From the NCBI GenBank assembly GCA_015832175.1, contig WJXW01000012.1:20001-84000 (forward strand): a DNA stretch of 64,000 nt. The letters run 5' to 3'. This DNA is from Paraphaeosphaeria minitans (lineage: Eukaryota; Ascomycota; Dothideomycetes; Pleosporales; Didymosphaeriaceae). The translations under genes and the position numbers were made by a program. Of the stretch, positions 47,363 to 57,121 are shown in pieces; position 1 is the first letter of the stretch, and every line of letters begins with the position of its first letter. A model generated the notes under the pieces. It saw nothing but the letters and a program-made list of their open reading frames with translations. It searched no databases and was not told where the DNA came from.

Positions 47363-48071
47363 CTAGTGTAGTTTATATAGTTATAGAGCGTTATTATTAA
47401 GGCGTATTATAGTTATTAAATTATTATTATATATTTAGAGGTAGTAAGGCTCTTAATTATTATATTTTACGTAATAAACGTATCTCTAGATTCTTAGGGG
47501 TTAGTAGTAAGGTATCTTACTAAGGTGTTTAGTAAAAATAATTATGTTAATAATAGAAATTATTAAACCTGTTATTATAATAAGGATTTATTATTCTGTC
47601 TATTGTCTCTGTGTCGCAGCTCCATTATGAGGAGGCGAGGTCGCTGACTAATATAACCGAACCAGCCAGGCCGGTGCATCTGGACTGTGCCCAGTAGTAC
47701 CTCTGCCTGAACTTGTACTCCTGCCGATAGTACACATATCTGACAATAGGCTAGCTTCGCGCTTATAGGCATAGGTTTTTAAAACCTTCGTTTTCTTCGT
47801 ATTTTACCTTCTAATTAGGGTGAAACAAATAGCGCCTTAGCCTGCAGATAGGCTTGACCAAATCCAGTTGCAGGCCTGCCCGCGATTACCTAGAGACCTG
47901 CCCGTTACTGAGTACCGCCCTAATATGCCCAGTTACAACTCCCCCGCACCAACCTCTAATGACCGAGATTTTCCCGGTTGTTACGATCGTCAAAACACTC
48001 CCAACACCGCGAGTTGCTATCCTTAACGACGCGCTTACACAACCTAATAAGCTTCTAGCATATTTGTAACT
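47363..48071. other. Border between the RIP-mutated compartment and normal DNA
   Basis: AT-rich degenerate sequence runs to about 47570. From about 47590 the base composition becomes balanced and RIP-type words vanish. 47600-48071 is the 5' flank of the first intact gene. Short open frames here have no family resemblance. Confidence 0.7.
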
Positions 48072-49573
48072 ATGAAGCGCTCAGTCTCCTGTATCGACGC
48101 CGTGCAGCAATCACGATGTTCCGGCCGCATTTCGAAGCGTCGCAAAACGGGACATGTCAACCCCGAGATGCGCCGCACGTCTCCGCCCCCTTCGAACCCA
48201 TCGAACCCATCGAACTCACTAAACTTAACGTCACAGCTGTCACATGCGTCCTCAAAGCCATTTGCAATCACCGAGGAAGCCCTTAAGAATACACAGCAGC
48301 CCGTGTCAGACGAGCGCGCACCGTCAATACAGCACTGGCTTGAGAACTGCCCGACAGACAGCGATCCTGACATAATGGCACCACCAACACCACGAAGCGC
48401 ATCTGTATCGTCAAGCCGCGGGAGACGCTCCTCTAAGCATTCTACACGTGCATCTCGAACACCCAGCCCTAGCAAGCGAACGTCGCCGCAAACGTACCGC
48501 ACACAAAACATGTCTTACGCTGGAATACTCATTGACGACTTAATTGAACTCCCGTATGATATCGAACGCAGAGTGCGGCATATACTAGAGGCTGAGACTT
48601 TGGAGGACGTGATCGGTACAACAGATTACGAGTCGCAGCTAGCGCCCCATATGAAGAGGTTCCTGGACCAGTCGCGTCATAACGCAAGAAGTTGTTCACT
48701 CGAAGGGGACTGGAAAGCTAGTTTGTTCACTCTCATGGGCGACTTAGCGCAAGGCAACGTCCAATGCCATACTTCAGAGAAGCGTGAGTTCGCCAGCCGT
48801 TTCTGGAGCACTGTCCTAAAATGCTGATACTCCCTCCAGTTTGGAACGCCGACCTTAAGCCCTCTCCGCCTGGCGTAGCCCAGCCTGACGAAGCAAGCGG
48901 CGCGTCAACACCGCGCTTTCCACAGCCGCAATCTGCGCTCCCCGACATCGATTCACAATCAGCTTCCGGGTTTCCGGGGCTAGTGCCTTCGCTGCGACCG
49001 TACACACCTTCCATCTCTTACACGACCAGCACCGAAGCTGCCGACCCGTTCTACATTTCGACACCAAAACCAGACATCGTGGTAGGACTTGAAGACAGGG
49101 CTTTTACGCCAACGCATCGAGTTTGGCTGGCCAAACACCAAAGCTTTGGATCGATACTTAGCGACCCGCATACAGCTGCTATGGGCCTGCGTTTTCCCTT
49201 CTTAATTGCAGAAACGAAGGGGTTAAGCCTGAATGGGGGTCTAGTGGCTGCGCAGAATCAAGCCGCTATTGGTGCCGCTTGTATGCTAAAAATACTGAAT
49301 GATCTCGAGAATCAGGCTGCACTACCTACGGCACCTACGTCTCTAGCAGCCCCCCGGCTCTGTTTTTCCATCACCACTGAGGGTCCAGTACATGAGTTGT
49401 GGGTGCATTTCCAACTTGGGGAAGCGACCCATATGCAAAATATCAGGGTGTGGCGCACGACCCATGAACGCGATGTGCGGGAGCTGGTGTACTGCCTGGC
49501 TCGAATCTTAAAGTGGGCAAACGATGATTTCATGGAGAAGATACAGGAGAGGTTAGATGCGGTACTAGGCTAA
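48072..49573 (+). CDS. PD-(D/E)XK nuclease-like protein, DUF7924 type
   Basis: Two exons, 48072-48783 and 48840-49573, give 481 residues. The 56-bp intron has donor GTGAGT, a CTGAT branch point and acceptor CCAG, and it restores the frame exactly (codon 238 is split C|TT). The N-terminal 140 residues are polar and low-complexity, with a basic cluster S-K-R-R-K that could act as a nuclear signal. The C-terminal half resembles the fungal DUF7924/PD-(D/E)XK-like fold. It shows K-P-D-I-V-V-G (Asp316), then F-L-I-A-E-T-K-G (Glu362, Lys364), then A-Q-N-Q-A-A. These fit the D...E-x-K nuclease motif and the following Gln. Such proteins are expanded in moulds and are mostly uncharacterised. This one is the gene next to the repeat compartment. 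Family assignment is from memory of motifs; nuclease activity is inferred. Confidence 0.85.
48784..48839 (+). other. Intron of the DUF7924-type gene
   Basis: 56 bp, GTGAGT...CTGAT...CTCCAG. It explains why two overlapping open frames of 251 and 250 codons are seen instead of one. Confidence 0.85.
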
Positions 49574-51869
49574 ACGACTATCTATTTATCGCTATTACTA
49601 ACCTCTAGCCTTTAGTTTTGTTCGTGTTAATTTCTAATATATTGGTGGCCCCACAGCGGATGTCGATAGTATACTCCATCTGCATTTCCGCAGTTGGTGG
49701 CCGTGTAGTGGTATGCCAAATTGGCGTCATCGATCTGACCGTGGGTATATGATGCCATGTTTTGGTTTATATGCAAAAGAAAAAGCAAAGATTATTAGGA
49801 AGTGCTCTAGGTCGCAACTTAGGCTGCCTATTCGTACATTCGTTTAAGAAGCATCCACATGTGACTAAGCTTAGTACACAGTATTAAAGTTTAGAAGGGC
49901 TGCACAGATAAAAGCAGGGCAAGTCATGCAGGACGCGGCCGTCCTATTTCTAGTTATGCAGGATCTAAACAAAGTTACTTGCTTGTCTTTAGTCTCCTAG
50001 CAGAACAAAGGATAGACTTACGTGCTGTAACCTCTACATAAACAAGACAGCTTTCTAACTCCAACACTTAAAAAGTCAAGGTACTTTTTTAAAGCTTTTT
50101 GCTGTCTGTGCTGCAGCATTTGACCAACAAGATAAACGAGTACAGATTTAAACGAGCGGTATTATATGGCACAAGCATGGGGGTTATAGTAAGTACGTAT
50201 AAAGTCTACGATCAGAGTTGAAACTGAGTTCATCGCCTTCTGTTCCCGAAGCCAGTCCTGGTCCTATACCATCCTGTGAACCATCGGCCAACCCACACTA
50301 TCCTGCATAGCATCAATTTTTATACCAAGGCACTTTAGACTAGTTGTCGTTATCACACCGCAGTAACAAGGTAGAGCGCATACCATGATGAGGGACTAAG
50401 TTCATTTAGTGTCACTACACAGCGGGAGCGCAACGCGAGAAACTCTTAGCCGGTGGCGTAGCTAAGAGCGGGTGTGAATGGCTATGTTGATCATGAAGCT
50501 GGCTTGAAATACCAACGAACATATAGCCTGAAGAAAGAAGAGAGAAGATGCAAGATGAAGAGCTGCAGATATTGCAGGATTGTGCGCAGCCAAACCGCGC
50601 TGCGATGAGAGACTGACATGGTAGTAAACAACTATTGGTTTACAGCAGGACTTGGGAGTAGGGAAGGCTATGTTAAGGACTGTCCAGAAGTCAATAACAC
50701 TTCTAAACCACGAGCCAGATGTGAGACTGACAAAATGCGGGCGAGTGGCCTTCTCCTCGGGGGGGGGGGGGGGGGTGTCCATCTGCTCTATTCGCTTGAC
50801 TCACGAAATCTCTAGCTCTGACCTTGAGCCAGCGAGCTTTTGGATCATGGCGATCCCACTCTAGCATACCTCCAGTGGATTCCTTCAGCGAATCTTGTCG
50901 GTCTCTCTTGAAGATTGGGAAGAAAAGCCGGAATCACGTCTGCAAAGAGTCCTTACGGGCCGCCCACATGACGGCCATGAGCTCCGCTTCGAGGTTGACG
51001 TTGGAAAGGTTGAACGACATGTAGGCAAACGAAAACATACACAATCGCGGTGGAGACTTTAATGTTCACCCCACCGTTTTTGCATATGCCGAATTTCGAT
51101 TCTCAAACCCCCGGGTTTGTCGCTTGTTCGAGTGCACTGGCTCAATCCGGCGTCCGATGCTTGTGGAATGCACCTCGCCAGTTTTTGTTCCGCATTGCGT
51201 AGCACCTGCCCAATTAACCGCCAATTGCATTTACTAGCGCAAACTCTTCAGGCAACAATTTGTTTGGCCCGCTTTTGCGCTACATGGGCTTTCGAGAACC
51301 AGAACAGAAAGTTTCCTCGAGCCTTCTTATCGCCAAAACTCGAGATGTTAGCGTTAGGCGCCTTCGTTGAAACCAACGTCCATGATGCTTCATGATTATT
51401 TCCCCCTGGAAGTCGCCTGAGATGACTTGTGTATGCAGAAACCAATGCTCTGGGACCCAATTTAGGCATTACGAATGATGCGGCACAGTCAGGCGTCTAA
51501 CACCGCCTAGATCGGTCAACGCTGTGTTGCCGGTCCTCCACAACTGTTTGAGACAACAACCGTGCAGTCGATCAGGGCGCCTGGCACACATCGTGTTCCT
51601 CCGTCTGTTGGCCACTGTGGCCTCCCCTGCATAAAGTCACAACCTTGCAGGTAGCTATATGCGATACCCTGAGGCGTTCGCCTCTACGTGCGCTGTTTGG
51701 CTTCCAAGGTTATCGTTCCGCATTTGCGTTCCCATGCGACGGTTACTCTCATCTGATGGAGCTGAAAACTGGGGTTATCGCAACACTCCTTCTGCGGTAG
51801 ATGATGCTGAGCTTTCACTTTAACTTGTGGCGTTTCCTAAGGTCATGTCAATCATACATTCCACTCAAG
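49574..51869. other. Intergenic, no gene supported
   Basis: 2.3 kb without a recognisable coding region. It holds a run of 17 G (50759-50775). The open frames crossing that run code for poly-Pro or poly-Gly and are not credible. Other frames of 60-110 codons lack family resemblance. The last part should hold the promoter of the next gene. Confidence 0.6.
50759..50775. repeat. Poly-G homopolymer, 17 bases
   Basis: An uninterrupted G run on the plus strand. Its exact length may be a sequencing artefact. Confidence 0.85.
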
Positions 51870-53054
51870 ATGGCGGATCAAGTTGTCGTTTCTGCATCCA
51901 ATCGTACACCAGTCGTGCAAATAGTTACCTGGTTTTGCCTGGTAGTGAGCGTCCTTGCGTTCGTCTCCCACGCTGGCGTCAAAATTTACATCTCGAGGTC
52001 ATTGACAGTCGAGACTGGTTTTGTCTTCCTCGCTTTGGTATGGCTTCTTGCTCACCATTTTCACGTAGCTCATCATATACCAGTTTTTTGGAAGTGCGCA
52101 GTCGATTACCGTGTCATTACAAGCTTCCAATGGCTTTGGAAAACCCACGACCTCGTTGAACAATGAGCGATCTCAGGCAATCATGAAAGTCAGTTTGTCT
52201 CTTGGATCTAGAAACCTATGGGACTCACGCCCAGCAGGGCGGATACGCTGCTGTCATCTTGTTTTTCTTCTCCGTCGCTTTTTCCAAGCTAGCAATCGTC
52301 GCTTTCATCCACGGGTTGACACCAAAGAAACTCGATAGACGTTTTAACTATGCAACCGGGGCCTTTGCGATTGCCTGGCTTGTTGTCGCTGTTTCTATGG
52401 CGGCGTTCCGGTGTCGGCTGCCTCGTCCTTGGGACAGGACGTTAGGAAGATGTATAAACGATGCAAGTGGCTGGGAATGGCAATCACTCTCTGAGCTAAC
52501 ATTTCATCAGCTACAGTGGTGGGATTCAATCACAATCCTGAATATTATATCCGAGGTGAACCTGGTGGCCCTAGAGATGGGCATCATAGCTCCTCTTCAA
52601 ATGGCGCGACAAAGAAAGGTCTCATTGATATGTCTGCTCACTTGCCGGCTACTGTGAGTGCTTTCTTTACGATGCATGTTGCTCTCTAACTATCCATAGT
52701 GTCTCTATCGCAGCTGCCATCCAGCTTCACTTCTTTCACGAAGATACTTCTGGGCCTCTGAAGGACGATTACGCGCTGGGATACTGGCGATCGACCATTG
52801 GCAATCAGATCGTACAGTGTGTTGCTACAGTCACAACATCACTTCCATATACAAAGATTTTCATGGAAAGTTTTGAGTCTGGTCTGATTGGAGCCGAAAG
52901 GCCCGGGGGCAAGACGGAGCGTTCCACAGAGGGCAGTGGGCCCAGTGGGAGAGGCTGGGAGCTGCTGGACGTTTCACGCGGTTCTGCGACGAGGCCCATC
53001 GATGGCATTAGCAAAACTCAAACCTTCACGGTTGAGTCAACACGGAGGGCCTGA
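51870..53054 (+). CDS. Fungal rhodopsin-domain integral membrane protein
   Basis: Four exons (51870-52037, 52084-52188, 52235-52653, 52700-53054) encode 348 residues. All three introns are 46 bp and keep the frame. The start chosen is Met of M-A-D-Q-V-V-V-S-A-S-N-R, matching the usual family N-terminus. An in-frame ATG 69 bp upstream (51801) is less likely. The product has about seven hydrophobic segments and family landmarks: S-N-G-F-G-K after helix 2-3, A-F-S-K-L-A-I-V, and M-E-S-F-E-S-G-L-I-G near residues 286-296. A polar cytoplasmic tail follows. This is the Pezizomycotina rhodopsin-domain family (related to the SAT4/CFEM-receptor type), located in membranes. Ligands are generally unknown, and it lacks an N-terminal CFEM cysteine domain. 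The second intron acceptor is a CAGCAG, so exon 3 could start 3 bp later. Confidence 0.87.
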
Positions 53055-53909
53055 ATATTGTACACTGGGAATTTGGTTATTTCTCCCTTCCCGTCAAAGA
53101 ATGAATACCAACTTGGCTCCAGCCCAGGAGGTTTGGAAATGGTGACTTGAGCGCAGAATCGAAGCGAGCGAACAAGGTGGGAACAGCAGTGGTTGCAGGA
53201 GCTTTAGACTGCATGCGGTCCTAGGGATACAAAATTAATCCAAGCGCGAACCACATGGAACCTACCTTTCGTCCTTCCCGATGGTTTTCTCCCGTCGTGG
53301 GGCGCGATCCGCTAGGGAATTCTCCCGCGTGCCGTGCCGATGCGGAGTACCCACGAGTAGGTAGGTACCTACGCCTGCATAAACCCGAGAGGATGGTTCA
53401 CAACCCGTTCCGCAGGCCTAATAAGGTATCTGGGCCGAAGGAAGAAGCGCAACGCCTCCGCAGAGGCATTGGTGCAGCCTGCTTTTAGCAGGCGTGAGTC
53501 GGTTAATTATAACTGGCATACATATGAGACGCGAAACGATGGAGACACGCTCTGCTTCCGCCCTGGGAATCCAATCAAGTAGGATCCTCGTACGAGCACA
53601 CATTCAAGAGCAGGGTTCAATTGTTTGGTGACACATTCCCATCCAGATATAGCCAATTTTCACGCCCTTCATCTACCATGCACGAGCTTTCAGCCAAATT
53701 GCTTATTTATCGTCGAGTCGTGCCGTGTGCGCTCAACACTTGCGCCTCTCGATCGTCCAACCCAACATCAAGCCAAGCAACCCTGGAGTAAATGTGCCTC
53801 GGGAGGCTGAGACAACTTTAGTCCCTTCTTTTCTTCTTTTTAGTGTTGTACATGAAGCCTACATTGAGTGTCTCGCACCGTTGCTGTTATTTCTGCTGCC
53901 GTTTCCACG
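53055..53909. other. Intergenic, upstream region of the permease
   Basis: 855 bp without a recognisable gene. A pyrimidine-rich tract (TCCCTTCTTTTCTTCTTTTT, 53820-53840) about 75 bp before the ATG is typical of a fungal core promoter or transcription start. Confidence 0.6.
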
Positions 53910-55989
53910 ATGGACGCTCAAGGCAAAGACGGTAACTATGAGCTGCACGAGATTGGCGACAGGCCAAGGTCGTTGGAGGGTGACGATATCGCGCTGTCGC
54001 GGCTTGGAAAGAAACCCGTTCTCAAGGTAAACCCGCCCCTCCATGATGGGATTCTTCAGCTGATACATATCCTGCAGAGACGATTTGCATTCCTGTCCAT
54101 TCTCGGATTCAGTTGTACTGTCTTGATAACTTGGGAAGGGTCGCTAATGCATGTGTTTCACTCAATCACGTTGTTTGTCTGCTAATATATTCAAGTTTGT
54201 TCCTCGTTGGCCTGCAGAAGTAAGATTCGACGATGCGCCATGGTCGACATATCTAACGAGACAAAAGTGGTGGACCTGCGGGTGTCATCTACGGATACTT
54301 GGTCGTATGGCTTGGGACAATCTCAACATTTATCGTGCTATCGGAGCTAGTTTCTATGTGCGTAAAGAGGCCTAACGATTCCGTGACCGCGCGGGGACTG
54401 ATGAAGGAGCAGGGCGCCAACATCTGGTGGGCAATACCATTGGGTAGGCACAATCATCAACCAAGATTTGATGGAAGCTAACATGTAACAGGTTTCTATG
54501 CTAGCCCCAGCGAGTATTCGCAAAGGTCTGAGTTACGTCGCGGGTATGATAGATCCGATTCTTTGCACAGGGTTTGACTGACGGATACAACCACACAGGA
54601 TGGCTCACTTTGGCAGGGTGGCAAGCCTCCGTTGGCTCCGGCGCCTATTTGACAGGAACTTTGGTTCAAGGCATACTTATACTAACACAGCCGAGCTACG
54701 TTCCACAGAATTGGCACGGTACACTGCTGTACTGGGCTGTGGTGATCTTCTGCATCATTATCAACATCGCTGCTGGATGGTTGCTGCCAAAATTCGAGGG
54801 TGGACTTCTTATACTGCATATCGTCGGTTTCTTTGCAGTTTTGATCCCACTGTTGACGCTTGGTCCGAAAGGTGATACCAAGGAGGTGTTCACGACTTTC
54901 TACAACCTAGGTGGATGGTCAAGCCAAGGATTGTCATTCTGCATCGGCATTATGGGAAGTGTCTTCGCTTTCGTCGGTAAATTGCCCTTCTAGCACAATT
55001 ATTGAGTAATCGCTGACATTGCCTGATAGGTGGAGACGGCGCAATTCATGTATGCAATAAATCGTGGCCAAGTGGCTGGTCGACTGACATGTGTTAGATG
55101 AGCGAAGAAATACAGAACGCTGCACTGGTTGTACCTCGGTCCATCATGACTGGCATAATGATCAATGGTTCTCTCGGATTAGGAATGATCCTTACTGTGC
55201 TGTATCGTGCCGGAGACATCAATGCTGCTCTCGCCGAGAACCCAGCCTTTCCAATCCTCGCAATATTCAAGCACGCCACAAACTCCACAGCTGGAGCAGC
55301 AGTGCTGGCATCACTGTTATTCTGTTTGGCTACCAGTGCGACCATCGGTCTTTTGGCGTCGTCGTCTCGCGTCTTTTGGGCCTTTTCTCGCGATAAAGGT
55401 CTACCAGGTTGGCGAACACTCAGTAAAGTCAGTGAAGCGATCAGGTTGATTCAGAGGTTTGTGCTTACTCTTGGAATAGGTGAGCGAACGAACAGCAATT
55501 CCCGTGCACTCCGTGGTTGCAACTGCCGTCATCGCGTCTGTGCTCGCACTTGTTAACATCGGTTCCTCGACGGCTTTCAACGGTATCATATCTGTTTCAA
55601 TCGCTGGTCTCTTCTCGTCGTACCTATTGGTAGCCGGATTGTTGCTGTACCGTCGATGCACCGGCGGCATTGTACCGGCCAGCAGCGTGTCAATCAGCAG
55701 TCCGAGCGAACATGAAAGCGCGAAGGTTGTGTGGGGCCCATGGAGGATTCCTGGTGTACTGGGTATTGCCAACAATGTCTTCGCTTGTGTGTACCTCTTT
55801 TTCGTCCTTTTCTTCAGCTTCTGGCCGAGCTTTGCTGCTGTGACGCCGCAGAACATGAACTGGTCAATACTTGTTACCGGTTTTGTCGCCATCTTCAGCG
55901 GTCTGTACTACATGATCTGGGCTAAGAAGACCTATCACGGACCAATTGTCGAGGTGGAGCCGAGATACGCGCACGACATGAGTGCTTGA
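53910..55989 (+). CDS. APC-superfamily amino acid/GABA/choline-type permease
   Basis: Ten exons: 53910-54026, 54078-54148, 54196-54219, 54268-54357, 54413-54443, 54492-54543, 54599-54976, 55030-55049, 55098-55427, 55480-55989. They encode 540 residues, the normal length of fungal GABA/choline permeases. The nine introns are 47-55 bp with CTRAY branch points, and all junctions preserve the frame. Motifs include R-R-F-A-F-L-S-I-L-G-F (residues 40-50), T-W-E-G-S-L (57-62), N-G-G-P-A-G (71-76), A-P-T-S-G-G-Q-Y-H-W-V, and G-D-G-A-I-H-M-S-E-E before helix 8. These mark the amino acid/choline transporter family. About twelve membrane helices are expected, with a plasma-membrane location. The substrate (GABA, choline, other amines) is not decided by sequence. 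Intron 2 uses a GC donor, and exon 3 has only 24 bp. Confidence 0.92.
54149..54195 (+). other. GC-AG intron of the permease gene
   Basis: 47 bp starting GCATGT (compare the usual GTATGT), branch GCTAAT, acceptor TTCAAG. It joins exon 2 (ending AT) to the 24-bp exon 3 and yields S-L-I-L-F-L-V-G-L-Q-N, the expected family sequence. The alternative GT donor at 54155 would insert two extra residues and is a weaker splice site. Confidence 0.75.
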
Positions 55990-56132
55990 GCAGTTACAAC
56001 AGCCCTCGTTGAGGCAACACCGTAGGGGGACAGACCATATTGGCCAACGCGCATGGCCTCCTACTAAGCACCATCTCGAACTCTATAGAAAACACATAGT
56101 AATATTCGACTATAGTGCACTGTGTATCGTTT
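55990..56132. other. Convergent intergenic region
   Basis: 143 bp between the stop of the permease (+) and the stop of the reconstructed sulfotransferase-like frame (-). It contains AT-rich 3' end signals only. Confidence 0.6.
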
Positions 56133-57121
56133 TTACCAATTCGTGAATGAAATGGAGCTAACGACTGCCATGAAACCTAGAAATACTAAGATCATGTTTA
56201 TGAATGCACTCTTCCACAAGGCTTCTAGATTCGTCTCAACTCTCTTCGTGAAAGCGCTTTCGTCGTTCGCCCGCGGGAACGGTGTTTCAGGCATGTATTT
56301 CTCGAGGAATCTGCACAGTGGTCCCCATCCATCTTCGATATGCCATTCCAGTAGCTGTTCTCGGGGAACCAGTCGTCGAATTGTCGCTTGTGTTGCTCGT
56401 GAACGGTCTTAGCGAAAGGCTCCACGCCGCTTCGCAGTGAGCGATAGTCGGTGCAGCGGAAAAGCGCGGGCCACAGAATCCGCTGGTGAGTGGGCCACTG
56501 CCACCAGAGGTCGGCGTTGAACCAACTACGATCGGTACAATCAGGATCATGCGGACCAGAAAGGTATGAGAGCTACTCACCAGAGAAACCACTTAAACAT
56601 ATCTTCATTCGCAGCTACTATGTTTGACATGACGGAAGAGTTCCACGCATCGATGTCTCTTCGCGTATTTAAAATAACTTTGGCGTCAGGATATGCCGCA
56701 ATTATCTCGGCAGCAAAGCAATTTGCCGCTGCATCCGTCACCGCTACAGCATGACCAAGCAATGCATCAAAGTCCGTCGACGTGATCGGCTCAGCAGTGG
56801 GCGCGAAGAAATTCCTGCGTGCCAATGCGACCCAGGAATTCATGCGATGTGGCGATTCGTTCAGCATGTCCCATCCCTGCGTCTGAGCTCAGAACTACTT
56901 AGTGTAGCGGCACGAGGGAAGTGAGTGCGTACGTGATATGTGTAGTCGTAGCCAAGCGTCAACAGGGCTTTTTGCAAAGACTCGGTACCAGATCGGGGCA
57001 GTCCAACGCATATGACTTGCATTGGTTTCGCGGGGTCGCGGATCCGTGGGGGTGGATTGGGTGCGAATGAACCATAGAACGATTCGATGGCGCGCCATAT
57101 CGGGCCACTGAGGCTAGCCAT
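56133..57121 (-). pseudogene. Sulfotransferase-like P-loop protein with an apparent frameshift
   Basis: Minus-strand exons 57121-56933, 56876-56581 and 56525 onward, with introns of 56 and 55 bp. The product resembles the fungal Sulfotransfer_4-like P-loop family. It has V-G-L-P-R-S-G-T-E-S (residues 39-48, phosphosulfate-binding-like loop), G-H-A-V-A-V-T-D-A-A, and N-T-R-R-D-I-D-A-W (133-141). Near 56388, at about residue 208, the family-like frame shifts by one base. The original frame goes on to a poor tail and a stop at 56225. The other frame carries the expected C-terminus with E-D-G-W-G-P-L-C and a hydrophobic end segment, stopping at 56133. One missing base explains both. It is either a recent pseudogene or a base-call error. 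Substrate unknown. Confidence 0.8.

Noticed and set aside
47854..48069. 71-codon frame just upstream of the DUF7924-type gene
   Set aside because: No family resemblance; it lies in the probable 5' flank or leader of the next gene.
48044..48511. 155-codon minus-strand frame opposite the DUF7924-type gene
   Set aside because: Antisense shadow of exon 1, without independent support.
50462..50864. Open frames crossing the poly-G run
   Set aside because: They code for poly-Pro or poly-Gly through a homopolymer, overlap each other on both strands and resemble no family.
51117..51395. 92-codon frame upstream of the rhodopsin-domain gene
   Set aside because: No recognisable family, and a minus-strand frame of similar length overlaps it; chance opening is likely.
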